Notes: generated by a model from the sequence alone, not told the origin. A DNA stretch of 64,000 nucleotides from Planotetraspora sp. A-T 1434 (GCF_025420585.1 NZ_JAOEGB010000009.1:62001-126000); one strand, 5' to 3'; numbered from the stretch's first letter, positions 44,822-53,349 are shown. Program-made: numbers and translations.

Positions 44822-44825
44822 TCAC
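44806..44825 (-). repeat. Inverted repeat-family unit at the end of the transposase remnant
   Basis: On the minus strand this reads GTGATCATGCACAGGTTCCC, identical to the unit at 8738. It lies 26 bases past the 3' end of the P450 gene, in that gene's orientation. Confidence 0.85.
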
Positions 44826-44850
44826 GCCGAGAAGGGTGGGGTGTTGATCA

Positions 44851-46098
44851 TCACGCGGAGAGGGTGACGGGGAGGGTCTTGATGCCGTTGATGAAGTTGG
44901 ACCGCAGCCTGGTGGCGTCGCCGGTCTGGCGGATGCCCGGGAGGCGCTCCGCCAGGACTTCGAAGAGGACCCTCAGCTCTAGCTTGGCCAGGTGGTTGCC
45001 CAGGCAGAAGTGGGCGCCGCCGCCGCCGAAGCCGATGTGCGGGTTGGGGTCCCGCCCGATGTCGAAGACGTCCGGCGTGGCGAAGACGTCCGCGTCCCGG
45101 TTGGCCGAGGCGTAGAACACGACGACCTTGTCGCCTTCGGCGATCTTCGTGCCCCTGATCGCGGTGTCGGCCGTGGCCGTACGGCGGAAGAGGTTGACGG
45201 GCGACACCCATCGGACGATTTCGTCGGCCGCCGTGCGGGCGAGCGCCGGATTCTCGACCAGCCGCGCCCACTGCTCGGGATGCTCGAAGAGGGTGAGCAT
45301 GCCGCCGGACGCCGCGTTCCTCGTGGTCTCGTTGCCCGCGACGACGAGCAGCAGGACGAACAGGTCGAACTCGTCCTCCGCCAGCACCTCGCCGTTGTCG
45401 GCCGGCTGGATGAGCTTGGAGACGATGTCGTCCCTCGGCTGCTCCCTGCGCGCGGCGGCGAGGGCGTTGGCGTACGCGTAGACCTCGGCGGCCGCCACGG
45501 CGCCCTCCTCCGGGGTGGTGGCGTAGTCCGGGTCCTCGCTGCCGATCATCCGGTTGGACCACTCGAAGATCTTGTCCCGGTCCTCGACCGGCGCGCCGAG
45601 CAGCTCGCAGATCACGTACAGCGGCAGCGGCGCGGAGATGTCCCTGACGAAGTCGACTTCAGCGATCTCAGAAGTCGGCATGAGATCGCGCGACAACGCG
45701 GACTTGCGCTGCGCTTCGTCGACGAGCTGGTGGCAGATGTCTCGGATGTGCTCTTCGAGCTGGCCGATCGCGCGGGGTGTGAAGCCGCGGTTGACCAGCG
45801 ACCGCCGCCGGGTGTGCTCCGGGGGGTCCTGGTTGAGCATCATGAGCCGCTGGAGGTCGCGCTGCTCCTCCGGCATCTCGTTGAACAGCGCGAGCCGCCG
45901 CGCTGACGAGAACAGGTCCGAGTGACGGGACACGTGGACGACGTCCTCGTGCTTGGTGATCGCCCAGAAGCCGGGCCAGCCGCGCTCGGCGTCGCCCTCG
46001 TGCCAGAAGACCGGGGCGTTGTCCCGGAGCCATCGCAGCTGGTCGTGCGGGACACCTTGGCTGGCGTAATCGTCCTGGTCGACGAGGTCGATGTGCAT
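44851..46098 (-). CDS. Cytochrome P450, CYP125/CYP142-like (steroid C26-hydroxylase candidate)
   Basis: A 415-residue bacterial P450. The I-helix is VVAGNETTRNAASGG, the K-helix ExxR is in ADEIVRWVSPVN, and the haem-ligand Cys is in FGGGGAHFCLGNHLAKLELR. ETTRN and the N-terminal pattern resemble the CYP125/CYP124/CYP142 clade, which oxidises the sterol side-chain terminus to an acid. An exact KstR box lies 101 bases before the start, supporting membership in the steroid regulon. AGGTGG lies four bases before the ATG. The exact CYP family needs alignment. Confidence 0.9.
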   Translation of the reverse strand: MHIDLVDQDDYASQGVPHDQLRWLRDNAPVFWHEGDAERGWPGFWAITKHEDVVHVSRHSDLFSSARRLALFNEMPEEQRDLQRLMMLNQDPPEHTRRRSLVNRGFTPRAIGQLEEHIRDICHQLVDEAQRKSALSRDLMPTSEIAEVDFVRDISAPLPLYVICELLGAPVEDRDKIFEWSNRMIGSEDPDYATTPEEGAVAAAEVYAYANALAAARREQPRDDIVSKLIQPADNGEVLAEDEFDLFVLLLVVAGNETTRNAASGGMLTLFEHPEQWARLVENPALARTAADEIVRWVSPVNLFRRTATADTAIRGTKIAEGDKVVVFYASANRDADVFATPDVFDIGRDPNPHIGFGGGGAHFCLGNHLAKLELRVLFEVLAERLPGIRQTGDATRLRSNFINGIKTLPVTLSA

Positions 46099-46198
46099 GG
46101 GACCACCTAGTTGCGTTCGGCTGCCGTTGTCGAGGGGCGATTCCGGCCCATGACGGTGAGATATCCGTTTGATCAATCGCTTGTTCGGAGCCTCTTAC

Positions 46199-46212
46199 TG
46201 AAACGTGTTCTA
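46199..46212. promoter_or_regulatory. KstR operator before the P450 gene, exact match
   Basis: TGAAACGTGTTCTA fits TnnAACnnGTTnnA. It is in the 310-base spacer 46099-46408 between the P450 and the L-fucose operon, on the P450 side. Confidence 0.8.
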
Positions 46213-46313
46213 TTACGGCCTCGTGCGCTCGTCAAGGCTGCCTCCCCGGTAGTGATCCCTGGTAACGATGATGTAACGACACCTGTTTTCAGTAACCGAC
46301 AGTCGTCATCGCA

Positions 46314-46328
46314 GGTCATCCGATGTCT
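46314..46328. promoter_or_regulatory. GntR operator copy upstream of the L-fucose operon promoter
   Basis: CATCCGATGTCT keeps the core and the right half of the palindrome seen at 55095-55121. It lies 15 bases before a TTGACA (46343-46348) that is the likely -35 of the operon. Confidence 0.65.
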
Positions 46329-46382
46329 TTACGCTTGTGGACTTGACATCACCGCCACCTCCCACGAACCTTCTCTTGGAGA

Positions 46383-46397
46383 AAACATCGGATGTAT
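46383..46397. promoter_or_regulatory. GntR operator copy just before the L-fucose operon
   Basis: ACATCGGATGT (46385-46395) is a perfect 11-bp palindrome matching the GntR box at 12 of 14 flanking positions. It ends 11 bases before the first gene, where bound regulator would block transcription. Confidence 0.72.
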
Positions 46398-46408
46398 AGG
46401 GGGACCTT

Positions 46409-47266
46409 GTGAAGCTGCTTCGGGTTGGATCCAAAGACGCCGAGCGCCCGGCGGTGCTCGACGGCGAGGGTCGCCTGCGCGACCTGACCGGCGTCTTGAA
46501 CGGAGCGGATCTCGACGGGCGGTTCCTGGCCGGCGATGGGGTGGAACGTGTGCGTGCCGCCCTCGCCGATGACGACCTGCCCGTCCTGGACGCCGAAGGG
46601 CTGCGCATCGGGGCGCCCGTCGCGCGCCCGGGAAAGGTCGTGTGCATCGGTCTCAACTACCGCGACCACGCCGCCGAGTCCGGTGCGGCGATCCCGGACG
46701 AGCCGGTCGTCTTCATGAAGGCATCCAACACAGTCGTCGGACCTTTTGACGACGTCCTCGTTCCGAGGAAAAGCGAGAAGACCGACTGGGAGGTCGAGCT
46801 GGCCGTGGTGATCGGCAAGACAGCCCGCTACCTGGAGTCCCATGAGGACGCGCTGTCGGTGATCGCAGGTTATGCCATCTCCAACGACGTCTCCGAGCGC
46901 GAGTTCCAGCTGGAGCGCGGCGGCCAGTGGGACAAGGGCAAGTCGTGCGAGACCTTCAACCCGCTCGGCCCGTGGCTGGTGACGGCCGACGAGGTCCCCC
47001 ACCCCCAGAGCCTGGGCCTGCGGCTGTGGGTCAACGGCGAGCTCCGCCAGAACGGCGACACCAAGGACATGGTCTTCGAGGTGGCCGAGATCGTCCGCTA
47101 TCTGAGCTGGTTCATGGTCCTCGACCCGGGAGACGTGATCAACACCGGGACCCCGGCGGGCGTGGCACTCGGCATGCCCAGCCAGCCGTACCTGCGGAAG
47201 GGCGACGTGATGGAGATCGAGATCGACGGCCTCGGCCGGCAGCGCCAGACGGTTGGCCAGGCATGA
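46409..47266 (+). CDS. Fumarylacetoacetate-hydrolase-family enzyme (2,4-diketo-3-deoxy-L-fuconate hydrolase candidate)
   Basis: A 285-residue FAH-family hydrolase. Metal and substrate segments are [31 protein letters not shown] (Glu/Asp ligands) and [12 protein letters not shown]. In the oxidative L-fucose pathway this enzyme splits 2,4-diketo-3-deoxy-L-fuconate to pyruvate and L-lactate. It is the first gene of an operon with all other steps of that pathway. GTG 46409 has AGGGGG six bases upstream. Its stop overlaps the dehydratase start (ATGA). Confidence 0.88.
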   Translation: MKLLRVGSKDAERPAVLDGEGRLRDLTGVLNGADLDGRFLAGDGVERVRAALADDDLPVLDAEGLRIGAPVARPGKVVCIGLNYRDHAAESGAAIPDEPVVFMKASNTVVGPFDDVLVPRKSEKTDWEVELAVVIGKTARYLESHEDALSVIAGYAISNDVSEREFQLERGGQWDKGKSCETFNPLGPWLVTADEVPHPQSLGLRLWVNGELRQNGDTKDMVFEVAEIVRYLSWFMVLDPGDVINTGTPAGVALGMPSQPYLRKGDVMEIEIDGLGRQRQTVGQA

Positions 47267-48573
47267 CGGCGGAGCAGGTCACGTCGAGAGAGTCCTCCGT
47301 GATCACGGCGATGGAGACCTACGACATCCGGTTCCCGACGTCGGTCGAGCTCGACGGCTCCGACGCGATGAACCCGGACCCCGACTACTCGGCGGCCTAC
47401 CTCGTGCTCCGCGACGGCGAGCACGAGGGCCACGGCTTCGCCTTCACCATCGGCCGGGGCAACGACATCCAGACCGCCGCCATCAAGGCCCTGGAGCCGT
47501 ACGTCATCGGCAGGTCCACCGACGACATCGGCGCGGTGTACCGCGAGATGGTCTACGACTCCCAGCTCCGCTGGCTCGGCCCGGAGAAGGGCGTCATGCA
47601 CATGGCGATCTCCGCGGTCGTCAACGCCCTGTGGGACCTCAAGGCCAAGCAGGCGGGCAAGCCGGTCTGGCTCCTTCTGAGCGAGATGTCCCCCGAGGAG
47701 ATCGTCGACCTCGTCGACTTCCGGTACATCACCGACGCCATCACGCCCGAGGAGGCCCTGGCGATCCTCCGCGCGGCCGAACCCGGCAGGCAGGAGCGGA
47801 TCGCGCACCTCAAGGAGCACGGCTACCCCGGGTACGCCACGTCGCCCGGCTGGCTCGGCTACAGCGACGACAAGCTGCGCCGCCTGTGCAAGGAGGCCTG
47901 CCAGGACGGCTTCACGCAGATCAAGCTGAAGGTGGGCGCCAACCTCGACGACGACATCCGGCGCATGCGGATCGCCCGAGAGGCGTGCGGCGACGACATC
48001 CGGATCGCCGTGGACGCCAACCAGCGCTGGGACGTCGGCACGGCCATCGCCTGGGTGAACGCGCTCGCCGAGTTCGACCCGTGGTGGGTGGAGGAGCCCA
48101 CGAGCCCCGACGACGTGCTCGGCCACGCGACCATCGCGCGGGAGGTCGCCCCCATCAAGGTCGCGACCGGGGAGCACGTGCAGAACCGGGTGATCTTCAA
48201 GCAGCTCCTGCAGGCGGGCGCCATCTCCTACCTCCAGCTCGACGCCGCCCGCGTCGCCGGGGTCAACGAGAACATCGCGATCCTGCTGCTCGCGGCCAAG
48301 TTCGGCGTGCCGGTCTGCCCGCACGCCGGCGGTGTGGGCCTGTGCGAGCTGGTCCAGCACCTGTCGATGTTCGACTACGTCGCCGTGAGCGCCTCCATGG
48401 AGGACAGGGTCATCGAGTACGTCGACCACCTCCACGAGCACTTCGTCGACCCCGTCGTGATCAGCAACGGCGCTTACCGGGCACCGCTCGCCCCCGGCTT
48501 CAGCGCCACCATGTACCCCGAGTCCATCGCGGCCTACTCTTACCCCGATGGACCGGTCTGGAGATCCTCATGA
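47263..48573 (+). CDS. L-fuconate dehydratase (enolase superfamily)
   Basis: A 436-residue enolase-superfamily enzyme, the usual length of L-fuconate dehydratase. The proton-abstracting Lys is in [12 protein letters not shown]. Metal ligands are in [19 protein letters not shown] and [10 protein letters not shown], and the general-acid/base His is in [11 protein letters not shown]. The N-terminal [20 protein letters not shown] is typical of the fuconate dehydratase group. It should convert L-fuconate to 2-keto-3-deoxy-L-fuconate. The neighbouring dehydrogenase, hydrolase and lactonase genes support this specificity. Confidence 0.92.
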   Translation: MTAEQVTSRESSVITAMETYDIRFPTSVELDGSDAMNPDPDYSAAYLVLRDGEHEGHGFAFTIGRGNDIQTAAIKALEPYVIGRSTDDIGAVYREMVYDSQLRWLGPEKGVMHMAISAVVNALWDLKAKQAGKPVWLLLSEMSPEEIVDLVDFRYITDAITPEEALAILRAAEPGRQERIAHLKEHGYPGYATSPGWLGYSDDKLRRLCKEACQDGFTQIKLKVGANLDDDIRRMRIAREACGDDIRIAVDANQRWDVGTAIAWVNALAEFDPWWVEEPTSPDDVLGHATIAREVAPIKVATGEHVQNRVIFKQLLQAGAISYLQLDAARVAGVNENIAILLLAAKFGVPVCPHAGGVGLCELVQHLSMFDYVAVSASMEDRVIEYVDHLHEHFVDPVVISNGAYRAPLAPGFSATMYPESIAAYSYPDGPVWRSS

Positions 48574-48613
48574 GCTGTTCGACCCCCCGAAGCATGCAAG
48601 GGATGAGTGACCG

Positions 48614-49366
48614 ATGAGCGCGGAATTCGACGGCCTTGCCGCACTCGTGACCGGCGGCGGCTCCGGAATCGGGCTCGCCACGGCGACCCTGCTCGCCGAG
48701 CGCGGCGCCCGCGTCGCCTGCCTCGACATCAACCCGCCCGGCGAGCCGTTCCTCGGTCTCAAGGCCGACGTCAGCGACGACTCCTCGGTCCGTACGGCTG
48801 TCGCCGCGGCGGCCGAGCACTTCGGCGGGATCGACATCGTCATCAACAACGCCGGGATCGGAGCCGCCGGGACCGTCGCGGACAACCCCGACGACGAGTG
48901 GCTCCGGGTCCTCGACATCAACGTGGTGGGCATGGTCCGCGTGGCCAGGGCGGCCCTGCCGTACCTCCGGCAGTCGCAGCACGCGGCCATCGTCAACACC
49001 TGCTCGATCGCCGCGACGGCCGGGCTGCCGAACCGGGCGCTCTACAGCGCATCCAAAGGGGCCGTACTATCGTTGACCCTCGCGATGGCGGCAGATCACG
49101 TGCAGGACGGCATCCGGGTCAACTGCGTCAACCCGGGCACGGCGGACACCCCCTGGGTCGGCCGCCTGCTCGACGCCGCGCCCGACCCCGTCGCCGAGCG
49201 GGCCGCGCTCGAACAGCGCCAGCCGATGGGCCGGCTCGTGAGCGCGCAGGAGATCGCGCACGCCATCGCGTACCTCGCCAGCCCGCTCGCCTCCGCCACC
49301 ACCGGTACGGCTCTCGCCGTCGACGGCGGCATGCAGGGCCTGCGGCTGCGGCCCCGCTCGTCCTAG
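48614..49366 (+). CDS. SDR dehydrogenase (2-keto-3-deoxy-L-fuconate dehydrogenase candidate)
   Basis: A 250-residue classical SDR: cofactor motif TGGGSGIGLATATLLAERGA, NNAG in VINNAGIGAAG, catalytic Ser in NTCSIAATAG and YSASKGAV (Tyr, Lys). The Asp in CLDINPPGEP suggests NAD preference. In this operon it should oxidise 2-keto-3-deoxy-L-fuconate to the 2,4-diketo acid that the FAH enzyme cleaves. It starts 40 bases after the dehydratase; AAGGGA lies about 12 bases before the ATG. Confidence 0.88.
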   Translation: MSAEFDGLAALVTGGGSGIGLATATLLAERGARVACLDINPPGEPFLGLKADVSDDSSVRTAVAAAAEHFGGIDIVINNAGIGAAGTVADNPDDEWLRVLDINVVGMVRVARAALPYLRQSQHAAIVNTCSIAATAGLPNRALYSASKGAVLSLTLAMAADHVQDGIRVNCVNPGTADTPWVGRLLDAAPDPVAERAALEQRQPMGRLVSAQEIAHAIAYLASPLASATTGTALAVDGGMQGLRLRPRSS

Positions 49367-49397
49367 TCGTCCCGGTTTCCCAGCAGAAGGCTCACCC

Positions 49398-49703
49398 ATG
49401 CAAAGGATCGCTCTGCGCACCCGCATCAAGGCGGGCAGCGAGGAGGAGTACGAGAAGGTCCACGCGATCATTCCGGCCGACCTGGACGCCGCCCTGAGGG
49501 AGGGCGGCGTCCACACCTGGCGGATCTGGCGCGACGGCCTCGACCTCTTCCACTACGTGGAGGTGGAGGACTACGCCCGGCTGCAGGAGTTCCTCCGCGA
49601 CCACCCCGCTGACCAGGCGTGGCAGGCCCGGATCAACCCCCTCCTCGACGGCGACTTCGACCCCTCCTCCACCGGGCTTCACCAGGTATGGGAGCTCCCG
49701 TGA
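49398..49703 (+). CDS. L-rhamnose/L-fucose mutarotase family protein
   Basis: A 101-residue protein of the RhaM/FucU-like mutarotase family: IALRTRIKAGSEEEYEKVHA, then VHTWRIWRDGLDLFHYVEVE with the substrate-binding His and Tyr. It interconverts sugar anomers so that the dehydrogenase receives the correct form. In this operon L-fucose is the likely substrate. Its stop overlaps the next start as GTGA. Confidence 0.88.
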   Translation: MQRIALRTRIKAGSEEEYEKVHAIIPADLDAALREGGVHTWRIWRDGLDLFHYVEVEDYARLQEFLRDHPADQAWQARINPLLDGDFDPSSTGLHQVWELP

Positions 49704-50635
49704 ACCTGACCAGGCACGGTTTCGGAGCCGCGCCCATCGGCAACCTGTTCTCGGCCCTGACGGACGAGGAGGCGTTCGCGGCCGTGGACGCCGCCTGGGA
49801 CACCGGGATCCGGCTCTTCGACACCGCACCTCACTACGGCCTCGGCCTGTCCGAGCGGCGGCTCGGGGCGGCGCTGCGGGAGCGGCCGCGCGAGGAATTC
49901 GTGGTGTCGACGAAGGTCGGACGCCTGCTCGTGCCGAGCTCGGCCGGCGGGCGCGACGACCATGCCTTCCGTGACGACCAGGGCTTCGACGTGCCGGCGA
50001 CCCACAAGCGGGTCTGGGACTTCTCCCGCGACGGCGTCCGCCAGTCGCTGGAGGAGTCCCTGGAGCGCCTCGGCCTCGACACGATCGACATCGCCCTCAT
50101 CCACGACCCGGACGACCACTGGAAGGAAGCCGTCTCCGAGGCGTACCCGGCGCTGGCCGAGCTCCGCGACCAGGGCGTGGTCAAGGCGATCGGCGCGGGG
50201 ATGAACCAGTGGCAGATGCTCGCCGGCTTCGTCAGGGAGACGGACATCGACGTCGTTCTGCTGGCCGGGCGCTACACGCTGCTCGACCAGTCGGGCGCGG
50301 ACGAGCTGCTCCCGCTGTGCGTGGAGCGTGGAGTGTCCGTCCTCGCCGGAGGAGTGTTCAACAGTGGCCTGCTGGCCACCCACGATCCGAGCGGGACGTT
50401 CAACTACGCGCCGGCGCCTCCCGAGCTGCTCGAACGGGCCCGGGAGATGGCCAGGGTGTGCGAACGTCACGGCGTCACGCTTCCGCAGGCGGCGATGGCC
50501 TTCCCGCTCCGGCATCCGGCGGTGAAGTCGGTCGTCATCGGCATGCGATCGGCAGCCGAGGTCGAGCAGAACATGACCCTGGCCGCCCAGCCCATCCCCG
50601 ACGCCCTCTGGCCCGATCTCTTCCCCTCGGCGTGA
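49700..50635 (+). CDS. Aldo/keto reductase (L-fucose dehydrogenase candidate)
   Basis: A 311-residue aldo/keto reductase of the D-threo-aldose/L-fucose 1-dehydrogenase type. Catalytic residues are in FDTAPHYGLGLSERRLG (Asp, Tyr) and STKVGRLL (Lys); DIALIHDPDDH carries the His. It should oxidise L-fucose to L-fucono-lactone. GTG 49700 overlaps the mutarotase stop. The TGA stop codon (50633-50635) lies inside the first unit of an intergenic repeat cluster. Confidence 0.88.
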   Translation: MNLTRHGFGAAPIGNLFSALTDEEAFAAVDAAWDTGIRLFDTAPHYGLGLSERRLGAALRERPREEFVVSTKVGRLLVPSSAGGRDDHAFRDDQGFDVPATHKRVWDFSRDGVRQSLEESLERLGLDTIDIALIHDPDDHWKEAVSEAYPALAELRDQGVVKAIGAGMNQWQMLAGFVRETDIDVVLLAGRYTLLDQSGADELLPLCVERGVSVLAGGVFNSGLLATHDPSGTFNYAPAPPELLERAREMARVCERHGVTLPQAAMAFPLRHPAVKSVVIGMRSAAEVEQNMTLAAQPIPDALWPDLFPSA

Positions 50636-50857
50636 TCATGCACGGGTTCCGGATGTGTCCTCTGGCCAGCCGCAACCTTGTGCGTGATCATGCACGCTTT
50701 CCTGGATATGCCCTCTGGCCAGCCCCAGCCCTCGTCGTGATCATGCGCAGGCTCCCGGCCGGGCCGTCGACCAGCGCGAACCCCTTACGTGATCTTGCAT
50801 TGATTCCTCTTTGACCCATCTGACCATGGACATCCCCCATCGTGATCAGGCATGGGG
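50632..50857 (+). repeat. Five-unit repeat cluster between two fucose-pathway genes
   Basis: Units begin at 50632, 50684, 50737, 50789 and 50842, spaced 52, 53, 52 and 53 bases. The first two match the consensus closely and the last two are degraded. The cluster fills the 240-base gap within what is otherwise one operon. Confidence 0.88.
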
Positions 50858-50875
50858 CGTACCGGGAGACTTGAC

Positions 50876-51724
50876 GTGATCGACGCACACCATCATCTGT
50901 GGGATCCGTCTCGGCGGAAATATCCGTGGATGTCCGGCGACGCCCTGACGCCGTTGCGGAAGCCGTACACGCTGGAGGACCTTCGGCGGGAGACGGCCGC
51001 GGCGGGCGTGAGCGGGACGGTGCTCGTGCAGACCGTCTCCGACTCGGACGAGACGGCCGAGTTTCTCAGCACGGCCGCCGCGTCGGACGGCCTGATCGCC
51101 GGAGTAGTCGGCTGGGTGGACCTCACCGCGGCCGACGTGGCCGACCAGGTGGACAAGCTGCGCCACCTGGTGGGCGGCGACCGGCTCGCCGGCTTCCGCC
51201 ATCAGGTGCAGGATGAGGCCGACGCCGCCTGGATCGCCCGGCCCGACGTCCGCCGGGGGCTGCGCGCGATCTGCGACGCCCGCTTGGCCTACGACCTGCT
51301 GGTGCTGCTGCCGCAGCTTCCCGTGGCCCGTGCCGTGGCGCGGGAGACCCCCGACCTGCGGTTCGTGCTCGACCACGCCGCCAAGCCGCCGATCGCCTCC
51401 GGGGAGATGGAGCCCTGGGCGAGCGAGATCAAGGAGATCGCCAAGCTGCCCAACGTGGCGTGCAAGCTGTCCGGCCTCGTCACCGAGGCGTCGTGGACGT
51501 CATGGGAGACGCCGCAGATCTCGCCATATGCCGCCCATGTTCTGGAGTGCTTCGGCCCTGACCGTGTGATGTTCGGCTCGGACTGGCCGGTCTGCGAACT
51601 CGCCGCGTCGTACGGCCAGGTCGTCGAGCTGGCTCGCGAACTCACCGCCGGCCTCTCCGAGCCCGAGCGCGCGCAGGTCTTCGGCTCCACCGCCCAGGAA
51701 TGGTACGGCCTGCCCCGCACCTGA
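50876..51724 (+). CDS. Amidohydrolase-family lactonase (L-fucono-lactonase candidate)
   Basis: A 282-residue TIM-barrel amidohydrolase-2 protein. IDAHHHLWDPSRRKYPWM carries the metal His pair; FVLDHAAKPP and MFGSDWPVCELAAS supply the later His and the catalytic Asp. This is the lactonase/2-pyrone hydrolase group (COG3618), and in this locus it should open L-fucono-lactone to L-fuconate. GTG 50876 has GGGAG eight bases upstream; ATG 50852 is an alternative inside a degraded repeat. With it the oxidative L-fucose route is complete. Confidence 0.9.
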   Translation: MIDAHHHLWDPSRRKYPWMSGDALTPLRKPYTLEDLRRETAAAGVSGTVLVQTVSDSDETAEFLSTAAASDGLIAGVVGWVDLTAADVADQVDKLRHLVGGDRLAGFRHQVQDEADAAWIARPDVRRGLRAICDARLAYDLLVLLPQLPVARAVARETPDLRFVLDHAAKPPIASGEMEPWASEIKEIAKLPNVACKLSGLVTEASWTSWETPQISPYAAHVLECFGPDRVMFGSDWPVCELAASYGQVVELARELTAGLSEPERAQVFGSTAQEWYGLPRT

Positions 51725-52021
51725 GGCTGGATCCTCAACCGGGAGAAACATCACGGATCCCCGGGTGCGTGCGGTCCGGGCGGCCCGGCGCGCCAGGAGT
51801 GCCGAGGTGTGTCGTGAATGTGAGGCGCCGAGGGCCCTCCCGCACCATCGCGCCCTTGCCCTTTCGAAGGGCCCCCCGCAGCGAGAACGGCACCGTTCAG
51901 ACGTTGAACGCCGTGCCTCACCATGGCGGAACATGCGCAGCCGTGCAACAAGATCGGGTGCAACCTCCACGAGTGTCCCGCTCCCGATGGTCGTTTGGCC
52001 CGTAGCCCGCCCGTGGATTAC

Positions 52022-52288
52022 CCAGCGTCCGGCCTCGGCGATTTTCGTCATGACCGGATCATTGTCCACCGAGACCAGCGACACGTCGTCGCGACCAGCC
52101 ATTCCGTGGACTAGCCAGCCCGTCCCCACACCGGCGCCGCTGCCCAGTTCCAGTACCCGTCCGCCCGGCGGGACCGCGGCTCCGAGAGTCGCCAGAAGGC
52201 GGCCCACGAGAGGCTCGCTGGAGAAAGTGAATCCATGCTCTTCGGCACGGACCAGAGCATCGGCGACGACCGCAGGAAAATCCTCCAC
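52022..52288 (-). pseudogene. N-terminal fragment of a SAM-dependent methyltransferase
   Basis: About 89 residues match an O-methyltransferase-like N-terminus: VEDFPAVVADALVRAEEHGF and SAM motif I RVLELGSGAGVGTGWLVHG, then VSVDNDPVM. After IAEAGRW (near 52022) similarity ends, although the frame stays open to 51500 across unrelated sequence and antisense to the lactonase gene. The catalytic half is missing, so this is a deletion remnant. The 235 bases between 51725 and 51960 show no gene or repeat that I can recognise. Confidence 0.6.
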
Positions 52289-52298
52289 GTAGGTCAGC

Positions 52299-53018
52299 CT
52301 AGCCGGAGCCCCCAATTATGGTCCGCACCACGTCCAATATCCCTACAGCGGCAAGGGCAGAAGCCATCAGGTTAAAACAGATAGCGATAAGGCAGCCTTG
52401 ACCACCGCCCATCCGACCAACGTAGGCCGGCCCCTGAGGTCCGGGCCCGCACCAGATCGGACGGGGTTCGAAAAACAGGAACGCGATGGCTCCGATCTCA
52501 CCAACCGTGAAAAGCCAAAACCACGCCCAGCGATTGCCCAGGCGGGGCCGCGCTGTCCCGAGCATGATCACGAGCGTGGCTATCCACGCCGCCTTGACCA
52601 GCCAGCTCAGCCGGGGAACGGGGACCTGGAACGGCCAATCAAGAAACAGTCCCTTGCCATCGTCATGCCGCGAAACCCTCCGCACGACCGGGCCTGGACC
52701 CGCCGCGCTGAGATCGTGCGACAGATCGCGCCTGGTATAGGTCAGGTTCCACAGCTCTTTCGCCTGATACCAGAACAGAGGGCCGCTGGACCAGCGTAAA
52801 TCGTCCAGGCAATTACCGGTGCCCTTATAGATCACGTACGTGACCTGCCCTGCCCGCAGCGCCGTCTGGAAATCCGCAGCGGAACGCTCCAGGGGAGCCG
52901 CGCTTAGAACAGTTATGAGGCCGCCCCATAGCAGCACGACCAGCAGGGCCACACGCACCCACAAGCCGGCGATCCGGTACGGGTCACGCAGGACCAGCGT
53001 TTCCTCGTGCGGACGCAC
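52299..53018 (-). CDS. Membrane protein of unknown function
   Basis: About 239 residues with four likely membrane helices: VRVALLVVLLWGGLITVLSA, then LVKAAWIATLVIMLG, WFWLFTVGEIGAIAFLFF and LIAICFNLMASALAAVGIL. An extracytoplasmic segment of about 90 residues lies between helices 1 and 2, with a single Cys and many Trp/Tyr. I do not recognise a family. GTG 53018 has GGGGGAG four bases upstream; GTG 53042 is also possible. No neighbour suggests a role. Confidence 0.65.
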   Translation of the reverse strand: MRPHEETLVLRDPYRIAGLWVRVALLVVLLWGGLITVLSAAPLERSAADFQTALRAGQVTYVIYKGTGNCLDDLRWSSGPLFWYQAKELWNLTYTRRDLSHDLSAAGPGPVVRRVSRHDDGKGLFLDWPFQVPVPRLSWLVKAAWIATLVIMLGTARPRLGNRWAWFWLFTVGEIGAIAFLFFEPRPIWCGPGPQGPAYVGRMGGGQGCLIAICFNLMASALAAVGILDVVRTIIGGSG

Positions 53019-53211
53019 GCGTCTCCCCCTGGTGTCGTTCACTTTCTCAAGCCGGAGCCATTCTGCTCCGAACAGGCACAGAATAATATGCGATCGCCGT
53101 ATTGCGACTCAAAGAGACGGCCCGCTCATCCCACTCCCTACCCCAATGAAAGGCACTCGTCTGCGCGGTTGCGTCACAGGAGTGGTGTAAGAGTTTCCGC
53201 AGCTCAGGCGC

Positions 53212-53239
53212 GTAGCAACGTCCCGACCGGGGCTGAAAC
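53212..53239 (+). other. Solo sequence resembling a CRISPR repeat
   Basis: A 28-base stretch opening GTAGCAACGTCCCG and ending GGGGCTGAAAC has the shape of some actinobacterial CRISPR repeats. No second copy or cas gene is in the window. It lies in the 381-base gap 53019-53399, which otherwise holds the DnaA-box pair and an 11-base tandem repeat. Confidence 0.2.
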
Positions 53240-53272
53240 GATCTCTTGGCCGTCTACAGGAGCTCTCCGTTC

Positions 53273-53302
53273 TTCTGTGGAAAACGCCAGTTATCCACAG
53301 AA
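53273..53302. promoter_or_regulatory. Inverted pair of DnaA-box-like sites
   Basis: TTATCCACA (53291-53299) is a perfect DnaA box, and TGTGGAAAA (53276-53284) is a near-perfect one in opposite orientation. They sit in an inverted repeat TTCTGTGGA/TCCACAGAA with a 12-base loop. Confidence 0.55.
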
Positions 53303-53349
53303 CTGGGTTCGGCGGCGGGCGGCTGTGGCCGGGATCGCATCCTGAGGCT

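Noticed and set aside
50632-50857. CRISPR array
   Set aside because: Units are only about 20 bases with degenerate 32-base intervals, scattered at many loci and overlapping gene stop codons; no cas gene is present.
53273-53302. Chromosomal or plasmid replication origin
   Set aside because: Only two DnaA boxes, no AT-rich unwinding region and no replication gene nearby.
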